The position numbers were made by a program, and so were the translations under genes. Positions 8,859 to 16,684 of a stretch of DNA of 64,000 nucleotides are shown one piece after another. Origin of the DNA: Amycolatopsis suaedae (lineage in GTDB: Bacteria; Actinomycetota; Actinomycetes; Mycobacteriales; Pseudonocardiaceae); assembly GCF_004214935.1 (NCBI RefSeq), contig NZ_SFCC01000008.1, positions 308,400-372,399 of the forward strand, read 5' to 3'. A model generated the notes under the pieces. The model was given only the letters and a program-made list of their open reading frames with translations, ran no database searches and was not told where the DNA came from. Within the stretch, counting starts at the first letter, position 1; each line of letters begins with the position of its first letter.

Positions 8859-8917
8859 GTTCTGCGCTCACGCACGCGAGTTCTGCGTTCCGGCCCGCGA
8901 GTTCTGCACTCGGGACC
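8855..8917. repeat. Three tandem 21-bp repeats with GAGTTCTGC core
   Basis: Units start at 8855, 8876 and 8897. Each begins G(T/C)GAGTTCTGC and then diverges. They lie between two terminators in a non-coding stretch and have no open frame of their own. Confidence 0.8.
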
Positions 8918-8933
8918 ACCCACCTCGCCCGCG

Positions 8934-8969
8934 AAAAGCCGCCGCCATCACGCGATGGCGGCGGCTTTT
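8934..8969. terminator. Bidirectional terminator of the subtilase gene
   Basis: A perfect 16-bp stem (8934-8949 with 8954-8969) with a 4-base loop, flanked by AAAA on the left and TTTT on the right. It lies 7 bases past the protease stop and can work in both directions. Confidence 0.9.
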
Positions 8970-8976
8970 CCGGCGG

Positions 8977-10401
8977 TTAGCGCACCGCCTTCAGCGCGTT
9001 GACCTGGCCGCGTCCGTAGAAGGAGTTGTTCCGGTCCGGGCCGGTGCAGCCCTCGGCGCCACCACACGACTTCGGGTCGGCGGTGACCTCCAGCAGGGTG
9101 GCCAGCGCCCACGGCGGCGCGTGCCGGTACTTGCTCGCCAGCAGCGCGGCGACACCGGCGGCGTGCGGCGCGGCCATCGACGTGCCGCACTTCGTACCGT
9201 ACTGGCCGTTGAAGATGGTCGACAGCGGGCAGCCGGCGCCCTCACCCGGCGGCGGCAGCTGGGCGCGGTCACCACCGGGGGCGGTCACCTCGATCTGGCC
9301 GCGGCCGTAGTTGCTGTACGACGACTTCGTGCCGTTGTAGCCGACCGCCGAGACGGTGACCACGTGCGGCGAACCCTTGGGCAGGATCTCGCAGCTGGGG
9401 TCGACCGGGTGCGGGCGGTTCGGGTCGGTGGTCTGGGCCTTGATGTCGAAGCCGGAGTTGCCGGCGGCCGCCACGTTGAGCACGCCCTTGCGGAACGAGT
9501 AGTCCGCCGCGCGGCGGACGGCCTCGAACGCCGCGGCGTCACCCGGCTGCTTCGGGCAGTAGAACATGCCCGGGTCGACGTAGTAGCTGTTGTTGGTGAC
9601 CTCGAACTTCTTCTCGGCCGCCCACATGAAGCCGCAGACCGCGGCCTCCGGGAAGATCAGCCCGTCGTCGTTGATCACCTTGACCGAGGCGACCTTCACC
9701 CCCGGCGCGACGCCGGTGAAGCCACGGGCGGTGTCCTTGCCCGCGATCGTGCCGGCCACGTGCTGACCGTGGTCGATGTTGGTGGGCAGCCACGCGGCCG
9801 GCGTGGTGTCCGGCGCGCCGGTGTTGCAGCCTGCCGACGTCTTCGTGTCGACGGCGTGCTTCAGCGCCGGGTGGGCCGGGTCGACGCCGGAGTCGAGCAC
9901 ACCGACGGTGACCGAGGAGCTGCCCGGATTGATCTTGTTCGCCTCCGGGGCCTTGATGGCCCGCATGTCCCACTGCTGCGCGGTGAGGTCGCCGTCGGCC
10001 GCGACCGAGGTCGTCTCCTCGTTCTCCAGCTCGGCACGGGCCTGCGCGCGTGCCTGCGCGGCGGCCGTGGTCGGCGGGATCGCGACCTCGCGGGCACCGG
10101 AGTACGCGCGGAACACACCGATGCGCTCCTGGAAGTCCGCGTTGCGGGAGGTGGCCACCGCGACGCCGATCTCCGGGTAGTAGTGCACCTTGGTGCCGCA
10201 CTTCTCCGTCAGCTCACGGTCGACGGTCCTGGCCGAGGTCCACGGCTGGTAGAGGACAACGTAGCTGTAGGACGGACTGGTCGTGTCGCACGTGGGCGCC
10301 GCATCCTGCTGCGCCGCCGCGGCTGGCGCGGTCAGCGCACCAGCGGCACCGACCGCCAGCACCGAGGCCGCCGGGAGCAGCCATCGTCGAACCCGGGACA
10401 T
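8977..10401 (-). CDS. Secreted S8 subtilisin-like serine protease
   Basis: 474 residues. A signal peptide (about 1-30, LTAPAAAA) precedes a propeptide-like region to about residue 140 and the peptidase S8 domain. The catalytic triad is visible: Asp170 in VGVLDSGVD, His211 in HGQHVAGTIAG, Ser408 in CGTSMAAPHAAG; Asn315 in AAAGNSG forms the oxyanion hole. Several Cys suggest disulfides in the exported enzyme. There is no C-terminal membrane anchor, so it is probably released rather than a mycosin. The ATG follows GGAGGTGG closely. Substrate unknown; nutrient scavenging is likely. Confidence 0.94.
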   Translation of the reverse strand: MSRVRRWLLPAASVLAVGAAGALTAPAAAAQQDAAPTCDTTSPSYSYVVLYQPWTSARTVDRELTEKCGTKVHYYPEIGVAVATSRNADFQERIGVFRAYSGAREVAIPPTTAAAQARAQARAELENEETTSVAADGDLTAQQWDMRAIKAPEANKINPGSSSVTVGVLDSGVDPAHPALKHAVDTKTSAGCNTGAPDTTPAAWLPTNIDHGQHVAGTIAGKDTARGFTGVAPGVKVASVKVINDDGLIFPEAAVCGFMWAAEKKFEVTNNSYYVDPGMFYCPKQPGDAAAFEAVRRAADYSFRKGVLNVAAAGNSGFDIKAQTTDPNRPHPVDPSCEILPKGSPHVVTVSAVGYNGTKSSYSNYGRGQIEVTAPGGDRAQLPPPGEGAGCPLSTIFNGQYGTKCGTSMAAPHAAGVAALLASKYRHAPPWALATLLEVTADPKSCGGAEGCTGPDRNNSFYGRGQVNALKAVR

Positions 10402-10495
10402 TCCACCTCCAGATGAGTGGGCTTCTCACGAGGAACGGTAGTTCTCGCCTGCCCTTTCGATGCGCGCAACGTTATGCAGTGGAGGTGGGAAACAC

Positions 10496-10513
10496 TGCCC
10501 CCCATTCGGGGCA
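10496..10513 (-). terminator. Small hairpin after the SCO4848-like gene
   Basis: TGCCCC (10496-10501) pairs with GGGGCA (10508-10513), 4 bases past the small membrane gene's stop. The short stem makes this a moderate call. Confidence 0.4.
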
Positions 10514-10517
10514 ATCG

Positions 10518-10757
10518 TCATGACCGCCCGGAGCGGGACGCCCGCCAGCCGCGCCAGCCGATCACCCCGATGATGGTCCCGAACACGACCGAGGCCACGG
10601 TGAGTACCGCGTGTATCACGAAGTAGGCCGTCGGCGAGCCGTCCGCCGCGAAGGCGCGGTCGCTGTCGAAGAGATTGCGGGCGAAGTTCACCCAGACGAT
10701 CCACGACCAGATGCCGAAGGCCAGCAGGAACAGTGACGCACGCCGGGACAGGGTCAT
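10518..10757 (-). CDS. SCO4848-family small membrane protein
   Basis: 79 residues with two predicted membrane spans (about 8-25 and 44-68) and a short basic C-terminus. The sequence (SLFLLAFGIWSWIVWVNFAR, AYFVIHAVLTVASVVFGTII) fits a small actinobacterial family found next to the D-Ala-D-Ala carboxypeptidase gene, as in Streptomyces SCO4848/SCO4847. Here it is divergent from that carboxypeptidase with only 51 bp between them. Function unknown; the conserved pairing suggests a cell-envelope role. Confidence 0.8.
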   Translation of the reverse strand: MTLSRRASLFLLAFGIWSWIVWVNFARNLFDSDRAFAADGSPTAYFVIHAVLTVASVVFGTIIGVIGWRGWRASRSGRS

Positions 10758-10808
10758 GCGACCGGAGGGTAGTTCAGTGGCCGCCGCGGGCGCCGATAGC
10801 CTGCCCTG

Positions 10809-12053
10809 GTGCGTAACGCCAGTCACCGGGCCGTCCTGCTCGTCCTGATCGCCGCGCTCCTCGCCGTGCTCGCACCCCAGGCGGGTGCGCAGCGACGCGA
10901 CGACGACAAGCCGCGGTCGCAGGGCAGCTGCGCCAACCGCGAACTGCCCCCGCCGCCCGTGGACACCTCGGAGAAACCGAAGCCGGGCCAGGCCTCCCCC
11001 GCTCCGCTGCCGGTGCCCGGCCGCGCCGTCGGCGGCGAGCGGATGGCCGAGTGCGGGCTGATCCTGCCGCGCAACACCCGCAACCCACCCGCGCAGGTGA
11101 CCGCGGCGTCGTGGGTGCTGCACGACCTGGACACCGGCGCCGTCATCGCGGCCAGGGACCCGCACGGGCGGCAGCGCCCGGCCTCGCTGATCAAGACGCT
11201 GCTGGCGCTGGTGGTGATCAAGGAGCTGCAGCCCGGCACCGCGATCACGGTCACCAAGGAGGACGCCGAGCAGGAGTGCACCTGCGTCGGGATCGTCGCG
11301 GGTGGGCAGTACACGGTGGAGCAGCTGCTGTACGGCCTGCTGATGCACTCCGGCAACGACGTCGCGCACGCGCTGGCCACCGCGCTCGGCGGGGTGCCCG
11401 CCACGCTGGAGAAGATGAACGCGCTGGCCACCTCGATCGGCGCGACCGACACCCGCGCGGCCACGCCGTCGGGGCTGGACGGACCGGGCATGTCCAGCTC
11501 CGCCTACGACATGAGCCTGATCTTCCACGCCGCGATGAAGCAGCCGCTGTTCGCCAAGGCGGTCGCGACCAGGCAGATCCAGTTCCCCGGCTGGGGCGAG
11601 AAGCAGCCGTTCCCGCTGTACAACGACAACAAGCTGCTGTCGTCCTACCCCGGTTTCCTCGGCGGGAAGACCGGGTTCACCGACGACGCCAGGCACACCT
11701 ACGTCGGCGCCGCGCAACAGGGCGGCCGCAGGCTCGCCGTGGTGATGATGCGTGGCGAGCAGAAGCCGATCCGCTTCTCCGACCAGGCCGCCAAGCTGCT
11801 CGACTACGGTTTCGCGCTGGCCGCGGCCAACCCGGAGCCGGTCGGCAAGGTCGACTACGACGCGGGCGCGACCGAGCCGACCGCGGACGTCGCCGGCAAG
11901 TCGCCGGTGGCCGCGGCCGCGTCGACGGCGGAGGACCCGTTCGGCGTCACCGGCTGGATCATCACGATGTTCGTCGGCGTGATCATCATCGTCGGCTTCG
12001 TGGTGGGCCACCGGCGCAAGCGCGCCGCCGAGGACCCGCACCAGGGTCTCTAG
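10809..12053 (+). CDS. dacB: D-alanyl-D-alanine carboxypeptidase (S11 penicillin-binding protein)
   Basis: 414 residues from the GTG at 10809. A signal peptide (1-28) is followed by a Pro-rich linker to about residue 90. The S11 catalytic motifs are SLIK (Ser126, Lys129), SGN (181-183) and KTG (287-289). After the domain a linker leads to a C-terminal membrane helix (about 376-401) and a basic tail, so it is anchored on the outer face of the membrane. It trims the terminal D-Ala of peptidoglycan stem peptides and limits cross-linking. Its stop shares the CTAG at 12050-12053 with the convergent gene. The symbol follows mycobacterial dacB1 by synteny. Confidence 0.93.
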   Translation: MRNASHRAVLLVLIAALLAVLAPQAGAQRRDDDKPRSQGSCANRELPPPPVDTSEKPKPGQASPAPLPVPGRAVGGERMAECGLILPRNTRNPPAQVTAASWVLHDLDTGAVIAARDPHGRQRPASLIKTLLALVVIKELQPGTAITVTKEDAEQECTCVGIVAGGQYTVEQLLYGLLMHSGNDVAHALATALGGVPATLEKMNALATSIGATDTRAATPSGLDGPGMSSSAYDMSLIFHAAMKQPLFAKAVATRQIQFPGWGEKQPFPLYNDNKLLSSYPGFLGGKTGFTDDARHTYVGAAQQGGRRLAVVMMRGEQKPIRFSDQAAKLLDYGFALAAANPEPVGKVDYDAGATEPTADVAGKSPVAAAASTAEDPFGVTGWIITMFVGVIIIVGFVVGHRRKRAAEDPHQGL

Positions 12054-12358
12054 CGACCGTTCCGGTCGTCCCGGTCGTCCTTGTCGTCCCGGTCGTCGCG
12101 GTCGTCCCGGTCGAAGCGGTCCAGCCCGGTCAGCGCCGTGCGGGTGGCGGCGCGGCGTACCGGCCCGCCGCGCTCGCCCCAGCTCCGGGCCATCGGCTCG
12201 ACCACGCGCCGCGCCTGGCCCAGCTTTCCCCTGCGGTGCAGCAGCACGACGACGCCCAGCACGATCAGGGCGACCAGCACCACCACACCGGCGATGATCG
12301 CCACCCTCAGCAGCAGGAAGCTCATCACGTCCGACGCGTCGAAAGCCAAGTTCGTCAT
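12050..12358 (-). CDS. Small membrane protein with charged Arg/Asp repeat tail
   Basis: 102 residues: a short N-terminus, one long membrane helix (about 14-40), a basic cytoplasmic part, then a tail of repeated RDD/KDD triplets. The tail comes from 9-bp tandem repeats and probably varies in length between strains. No family is recognised. Its stop overlaps the carboxypeptidase stop in a CTAG palindrome. Three GGGTGGA copies lie in the 66 bp between it and the response-regulator gene upstream, suggesting control by that regulator. Confidence 0.7.
   Translation of the reverse strand: MTNLAFDASDVMSFLLLRVAIIAGVVVLVALIVLGVVVLLHRRGKLGQARRVVEPMARSWGERGGPVRRAATRTALTGLDRFDRDDRDDRDDKDDRDDRNGR
12063..12113. 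repeat. 9-bp tandem repeat (CGGTCGTCC) inside a coding tail
   Basis: About 5.7 copies with few changes, all in frame, encoding an Asp/Arg-rich tail on the minus strand. Slippage would change tail length by three residues at a time without a frameshift. Confidence 0.9.
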
Positions 12359-12382
12359 GTCCGGGACGTTATGCAGCCGGCC

Positions 12383-12422
12383 GGGTGGATTCGGACCTCC
12401 CGCGGGTGGAGTTCCGGGTGGA
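12383..12422. promoter_or_regulatory. Three GGGTGGA direct repeats, possible response-regulator sites
   Basis: Copies at 12383-12389, 12404-12410 and 12416-12422 lie upstream of the small membrane gene. The same heptamer forms the palindrome at 14200-14219 upstream of the kinase gene. Binding by the encoded response regulator is inferred. Confidence 0.4.
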
Positions 12423-12424
12423 TC

Positions 12425-13057
12425 TCAGAGCCCCACGCGGTAGGCGTACCGCACGGCGTCGGCCCGGTTGCGGGCGCCGATCTTGGCGAACGCGTTGTTG
12501 ATGTGCGTCTTCACCGTCGCCTCCCCGATGAACAGCTCGGCGGCGATCTCGGCGTTGGTCAGCCCGCGGGCGATCAGGCCGAGCACCTCGGCCTCGCGCG
12601 CGGTCAGCCCGTCCGGCTGGCCGCCTCGGCGGGGTGGCGGGCCGGCGAGCGCGGACACCAGCCGCCGGGACACCGCGGCGTCGAAAGTGGACTGTCCGGC
12701 CGCGGCCGAGCGCAGTGCCGACGCCAGCGCCCCGCGGCCGGCGTCCTTGGTCAGGTAACCCCGCGCACCGGCCCGCAGCGCGGAGTCGATGGACTCGTCG
12801 TCGGCGTAGGTGGTCAGCACGACCACGCCCACCCCGGGGTGATCACGGGTGATCCGCTCGGTGGCCGTGACGCCGTCGCAGCCCGGCATCCGCAGGTCCA
12901 TCAGCACCACGTCCGGCTGGCGCTCGGCGACCAGCCGCACGGCCTGCTCGCCGTCGCCGCCGTCACCGACCACCTCGATGTCGTCGACCAGCTCCAGCAG
13001 GGCGACCAGCCCCTCCCGCACGACCTGCTGATCGTCCACCACGAGCACCCGGATCAC
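12425..13057 (-). CDS. NarL/LuxR-type response regulator
   Basis: 210 residues from the GTG at 13057, chosen because it overlaps the kinase stop as GTGA; a longer frame starts inside the kinase. The receiver domain has the acidic pair Asp8-Asp9 and phospho-acceptor Asp54 (VVLMDLRMPG), with YLTKDA holding the conserved Lys. The C-terminal LuxR helix-turn-helix reads LTAREAEVLGLIARGLTNAE and then GEATVKTHI. It is phosphorylated by the kinase encoded just upstream and should bind DNA as a dimer. Signal and regulon are unknown; GGGTGGA motifs nearby are candidate sites. Confidence 0.94.
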   Translation of the reverse strand: MIRVLVVDDQQVVREGLVALLELVDDIEVVGDGGDGEQAVRLVAERQPDVVLMDLRMPGCDGVTATERITRDHPGVGVVVLTTYADDESIDSALRAGARGYLTKDAGRGALASALRSAAAGQSTFDAAVSRRLVSALAGPPPRRGGQPDGLTAREAEVLGLIARGLTNAEIAAELFIGEATVKTHINNAFAKIGARNRADAVRYAYRVGL

Positions 13058-14166
13058 CGCGGCACCTCGGCGAACACCCGCCACCCGGCGGCGACCGGCC
13101 CCGCCGCGAGTGTCCCGCCGGCAAGAGCGATCCGCTCACGCATGCCGGTCAGCCCGTAGCCGCCCGCCCCGGCCTCGGGCGGCGCGGGATTGGCGACCTC
13201 CAGCGACACCGTGTCCCCGCTGTAGTCCAGTACGACGGTCACCGCGGCCTCCGGCGCGTGCTTGACGGCGTTGGTCAGCGCCTCCCTGGCGGTGGCCAGC
13301 AGCGCGACCCCCGCCGCCGCCGACACCGGCCGCGGCGTCCCAGCCGTGCGCAGCGTGATCGGCGACGGGTGGTCCAGCCGGAACGCCTCGACCAGCTCCC
13401 CCAGCGCCTCCGGCAGCGGCCGGACGTCGGTACGCAGCGCGGCGACCGCACGCCGGGCCTCGTCCAGGCCGTCGACGGCCAGCCGCCGCGACCGGCGCAC
13501 CCGGTCCAGTGCCGCGCCGACGTCGCCCCGCTCGCTCAGCAGCGCCTCGGCGACCTCCAGCTGGACGCTCAGCGCGCCCAGCGAGTGCGCCAGCACGTCG
13601 TGCATCTCCCTGGCGATCCGGGTCCGCTCGTCGAGCGCGGCGGCCTTCGCCCGTTCCTCCTGGACTCGCCGGGTCTGCTCCAGCAGTTCCTCGGTCTGCC
13701 TGACCCGGCTGCGGTACTGCCGCCGGTTCAGCCCGAACAACGTCAGCACCAGCAACAGCCCGGCGAGCCCGTACGTCGCGGCCGTCCAGTGCGGCGCGAC
13801 GACGCCGAGCAGCACCAGGTCCGCTGCGAGCACGCCGAGGATCAGCCAGGTCGGCGGGCGCAGGTGCGACGCCAGCGCCAGCAGGGCCACGAACGCCATG
13901 GTCGCGGCGCCGCTGTCGGCCCGCCCGATCGTGCCGGTGGACAGCAGCGAGCACGCGGCCAGCGCGGCCAGCGGTGCCCAGCCGAGCCTGCCGTCGAACA
14001 CGGCCCAGAACAGCCAGCAGCCGAACGCGATCGCGGCCAGTACCCACACCCAGGGCTCGCGCGGGCCGCCCGCCAGCAGGGCGACCGCCAGTACCGCGGT
14101 CACCAGGACGCGCACCAGCGGCCCGGTCTCCGGGTCGCCGGTCAGCAGTCGTCGCCACAACGTCAT
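13054..14166 (-). CDS. NarL-family sensor histidine kinase
   Basis: 370 residues. The N-terminal half holds about five or six membrane helices (20-145) and no large extracellular sensor domain, so it probably senses a membrane or cell-wall cue. A short coiled coil leads to the HisKA_3 dimerisation domain with His189 in RIAREMHDVLAHSLGALSVQ. The ATPase domain has the N-box EALTNAVKHA and a glycine-rich GGYGLTGMRERI. It is translationally coupled to the response regulator. An MFS gene lies 52 bp upstream in the same direction, with a 20-bp palindrome between. Confidence 0.94.
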   Translation of the reverse strand: MTLWRRLLTGDPETGPLVRVLVTAVLAVALLAGGPREPWVWVLAAIAFGCWLFWAVFDGRLGWAPLAALAACSLLSTGTIGRADSGAATMAFVALLALASHLRPPTWLILGVLAADLVLLGVVAPHWTAATYGLAGLLLVLTLFGLNRRQYRSRVRQTEELLEQTRRVQEERAKAAALDERTRIAREMHDVLAHSLGALSVQLEVAEALLSERGDVGAALDRVRRSRRLAVDGLDEARRAVAALRTDVRPLPEALGELVEAFRLDHPSPITLRTAGTPRPVSAAAGVALLATAREALTNAVKHAPEAAVTVVLDYSGDTVSLEVANPAPPEAGAGGYGLTGMRERIALAGGTLAAGPVAAGWRVFAEVPR

Positions 14167-14199
14167 CGGTAGCAGTCTGGACCACCAGACAGCCGGACG

Positions 14200-14219
14200 G
14201 CTCCACCCCAGGGTGGAGC
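14200..14219. promoter_or_regulatory. 20-bp palindrome upstream of the kinase operon
   Basis: GCTCCACCC (14200-14208) and GGGTGGAGC (14211-14219) are exact inverted copies with a 2-base centre. It abuts the MFS stop codon and lies 34 bp upstream of the kinase start. It could be an operator for autoregulation, or a terminator of the MFS gene. Confidence 0.5.
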
Positions 14220-15490
14220 TAACCGCAACGGGTGTCCTTGCAGCTCTCCTCGGTCACCGCGTCCTGCGCGGTGTGCTCGTCCGCGTGCTCGGCCGGCAGC
14301 GTCTCCCGCGCCACCACCCAGAGCAGGCAGCCCACCGCGGCGATGCCGCCGGTGACGGCGAACGACGCGCCGTAGGACCACTGCTCGGCGATGAACCCGG
14401 CCACCAGCGGGGCCAGCACCGCGCCGACGTCGGCCGACATCTGGAACCCGGCCAGCACCCCGCCGCCGCGGGCCTTGGCGCCGAGGACGTCGGCGACGGC
14501 GGCGTTCTGCGGCGGGTTCATCGCACCCGACCCCATCCCGGCGACCAGCGACGCCGCCAGGAACAGCCACTCGTTGTCGGTCTGCCCGATCGCCACGCTG
14601 CCGATGGCCAGCAACGCCAGCCCGGTCACCGCGACCGGCTTGCGGCCCATGCTGTCGGCCAGCCGTCCGGCCACCGGCAGCAGCAGGACGTTGCCGACGG
14701 AGAACACCGCCAGCGCGACGCCGGTGAACTGCTCGCTCTGCACCAGCACCGCGGTGACGAACAGCGGCAGCAGCGACGCCCGCACGCCGAAGACCATCCA
14801 GCCCAGCGCGAAGTTGCCGCCCAGCGCCGCGCGGTAGGTGCGGTGACGCAGCGCGGCGGTGAACGTCAGCGTCGGCGCGGCCTCCCCGGCGGCCCGGCCG
14901 GCCAGCTCGGAGTTACGCAGCTGCCACCACACCAGCACCACGACCAGCAGCAACGCGATGCCGTAGACGACGAACGGCGCCCGGAGCGAGATCGCCACCA
15001 GCCCGCTGCCCACCAGCGGACCGGCGATGCTGCCGAGCAGGAACGCCGTCGCCGACAGCCCGGAGACCCGCCCGCGCAGCTGCGGCGGGGAGATCCGGAT
15101 GAGCAGGCCGGTGACCGAGACGGTGAACATCGTCGACCCGATGCCGGACAACGCGCGGAACACCAGCAGCTGCCAATACTCGACGGCCAGCGCGCAGGCG
15201 AGCGTGCCGACGGCCACGATGACCAGGCCCCACAGGTAGATCGGCCGCTCACCGAAGGCGGTGACCAGCCTGCCGCTGGCCGGTGCGAACACCAGCCGCA
15301 TCGCGGCGAACGCGCTGATCACCACGGAGGCGGCGGTCACGCCGACGTCGAAGCTGGTGGCGAAGCTGGGAATGGCGGGTGCCACCAGGCCGAACCCGAT
15401 GGCGATCAGGAAACTGCCGAACGCCAGAACCCAGATCTCGCGTGGATACCGGACTTTCGCCGGCCGTTCCCGCGTCGACGTGTCGCTCAC
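14219..15490 (-). CDS. MFS transporter, drug-efflux type
   Basis: 423 residues from the GTG at 15490, preceded by AGGGGG. Twelve hydrophobic segments are apparent, with loop 2-3 reading GRLVTAFGERPIYLWG and the repeat in the second half GRLADSMGRKPVAVTG. The pattern fits the DHA1 efflux group. The C-terminal tail is acidic. It may be cotranscribed with the kinase/regulator pair downstream, a layout often seen for inducible export pumps. Substrate unknown. Confidence 0.87.
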   Translation of the reverse strand: MSDTSTRERPAKVRYPREIWVLAFGSFLIAIGFGLVAPAIPSFATSFDVGVTAASVVISAFAAMRLVFAPASGRLVTAFGERPIYLWGLVIVAVGTLACALAVEYWQLLVFRALSGIGSTMFTVSVTGLLIRISPPQLRGRVSGLSATAFLLGSIAGPLVGSGLVAISLRAPFVVYGIALLLVVVLVWWQLRNSELAGRAAGEAAPTLTFTAALRHRTYRAALGGNFALGWMVFGVRASLLPLFVTAVLVQSEQFTGVALAVFSVGNVLLLPVAGRLADSMGRKPVAVTGLALLAIGSVAIGQTDNEWLFLAASLVAGMGSGAMNPPQNAAVADVLGAKARGGGVLAGFQMSADVGAVLAPLVAGFIAEQWSYGASFAVTGGIAAVGCLLWVVARETLPAEHADEHTAQDAVTEESCKDTRCG

Positions 15491-15563
15491 CGCGCCCCCT
15501 GTTCGAGTCAACAGAAAGCTTAGGCGCGCGAAGCATCTCCTGTCGCCCTTGTTTCGGCGCCGT

Positions 15564-16562
15564 TCAGCGGCGGCGGGTGAGCCAGCCCAGCAACGCGCCG
15601 ACACTGAACGCACCGGCCACCGCACCGGCGCCCGGTCCGCGCACCACCTGCACGTGCGGCTTCACCACGACGGGCGGCGGCGGCGCGATCCTGGTCTGGT
15701 TCTCCCGCGCGGTCGCCGTCCACGCCGTGACGAACAGCAGGAACCGCGACACCAGGTTGGCGAAGAACAGCAGGCCGAGGATCGGCCCGAACACCACGGT
15801 GCTCGGCGACGTCGACACGAAGCCCAGGTAGACCGTGGTGACCTGCTTGAGCACCTCGAAGCCGACCGCGGCCATGATCGCGCCCTTGACCGCGCTGCGG
15901 GCGCTGACCCGTTCCCGCGGCAACCGCGCGATCACCCAGAGGAACACCAGCACGTTCGCGGCGAGCGACAGCACGATCGTCGCGACCCGTAGCGCGACGA
16001 TCGCCCATGTCTGGTCGGCCAGACCGACCAGTTCCAGCAGCAGCTGGCCGATTCCGCTGCCGGCGGCGGTCAGGCCGAACGAGATCGCGAGCGCCAGGCC
16101 CAGCCCGACCAGGGCGACCAGGTCACGCAGGGTCGTCGACACCAGCGGCAGCTGCTGCTTCTCCTGCCCCCACTGGGCGGTCAGCGCGTCCCGCAGGTTC
16201 GTCATCCAGCCGACGCCGGAGTACAGGGCCAGCAGCAGACCCATGATCCCGGTACCCGCACCGGCCTGCAGTGCCGTCCCGACGATGTTGGACAGGAAGT
16301 CGCCGAGCCCCTCCGGCGCGGAGTTGATGATGCCCTGCTTGAGCTTGTCCAGCGTGGCCGTGTCACCGGCCAGCACCATCCCTGCCACGGAGAACCCCAC
16401 CATCAGCAGCGGGAACAGCGACAGCACGCTGAAGTAGGTGATGGCGGCGGCGTAGTGGTTGCCGTAGCGCTCGGTGAACGCGTCGTTGGCCCGTACCAGG
16501 TGGTCCAGCCACGGGTAACGCCTGCGCAACCTGGGAAGGAGCTTTTCCTGTTGTTCCGCCAT
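15564..16562 (-). CDS. YihY/BrkB-family membrane protein
   Basis: 332 residues from the ATG at 16562; an upstream TTG would add a TTA leucine codon and is less likely. It has six membrane helices and family motifs AAAITYFSVLSLFPLLM near the start and FGPILGLLFFANLVSRFLLF near the end. The family was once named ribonuclease BN by mistake; its role is unknown and may be transport or envelope related. It lies near trpS here, as in mycobacteria (Rv3335c/Rv3336c), though separated by accessory genes. Confidence 0.9.
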   Translation of the reverse strand: MAEQQEKLLPRLRRRYPWLDHLVRANDAFTERYGNHYAAAITYFSVLSLFPLLMVGFSVAGMVLAGDTATLDKLKQGIINSAPEGLGDFLSNIVGTALQAGAGTGIMGLLLALYSGVGWMTNLRDALTAQWGQEKQQLPLVSTTLRDLVALVGLGLALAISFGLTAAGSGIGQLLLELVGLADQTWAIVALRVATIVLSLAANVLVFLWVIARLPRERVSARSAVKGAIMAAVGFEVLKQVTTVYLGFVSTSPSTVVFGPILGLLFFANLVSRFLLFVTAWTATARENQTRIAPPPPVVVKPHVQVVRGPGAGAVAGAFSVGALLGWLTRRR

Positions 16563-16636
16563 TAACAAACGCTAACCAGGCCCACCGGAGGCCGCAACGC
16601 GAGCGGGTTGACGCGGGTGACGCCCCGATGCGACGC

Positions 16637-16650
16637 TGAAAGCGCTTTCC
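16637..16650. promoter_or_regulatory. LacI-type operator upstream of second lyase-like gene
   Basis: TGAAAGCGCTTTCC contains the perfect 12-bp palindrome GAAAGCGCTTTC with a central CG, the classic LacI-family form. It lies 35 bp upstream of the start at 16685. Its sequence differs from the site at 25581-25596, so a LacI regulator other than the one in this window is likely. Confidence 0.7.
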
Positions 16651-16684
16651 ACCGTCCGCCGCCAGGTACCGAGAGGAGACCACC

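Noticed and set aside
8855..8917. 21-bp repeats considered as a CRISPR or iteron origin
   Set aside because: Only three units, no spacers, no replication gene nearby.
12063..12113. Short regular repeats considered as a CRISPR array
   Set aside because: Units are 9 bp without spacers and encode an in-frame protein tail.
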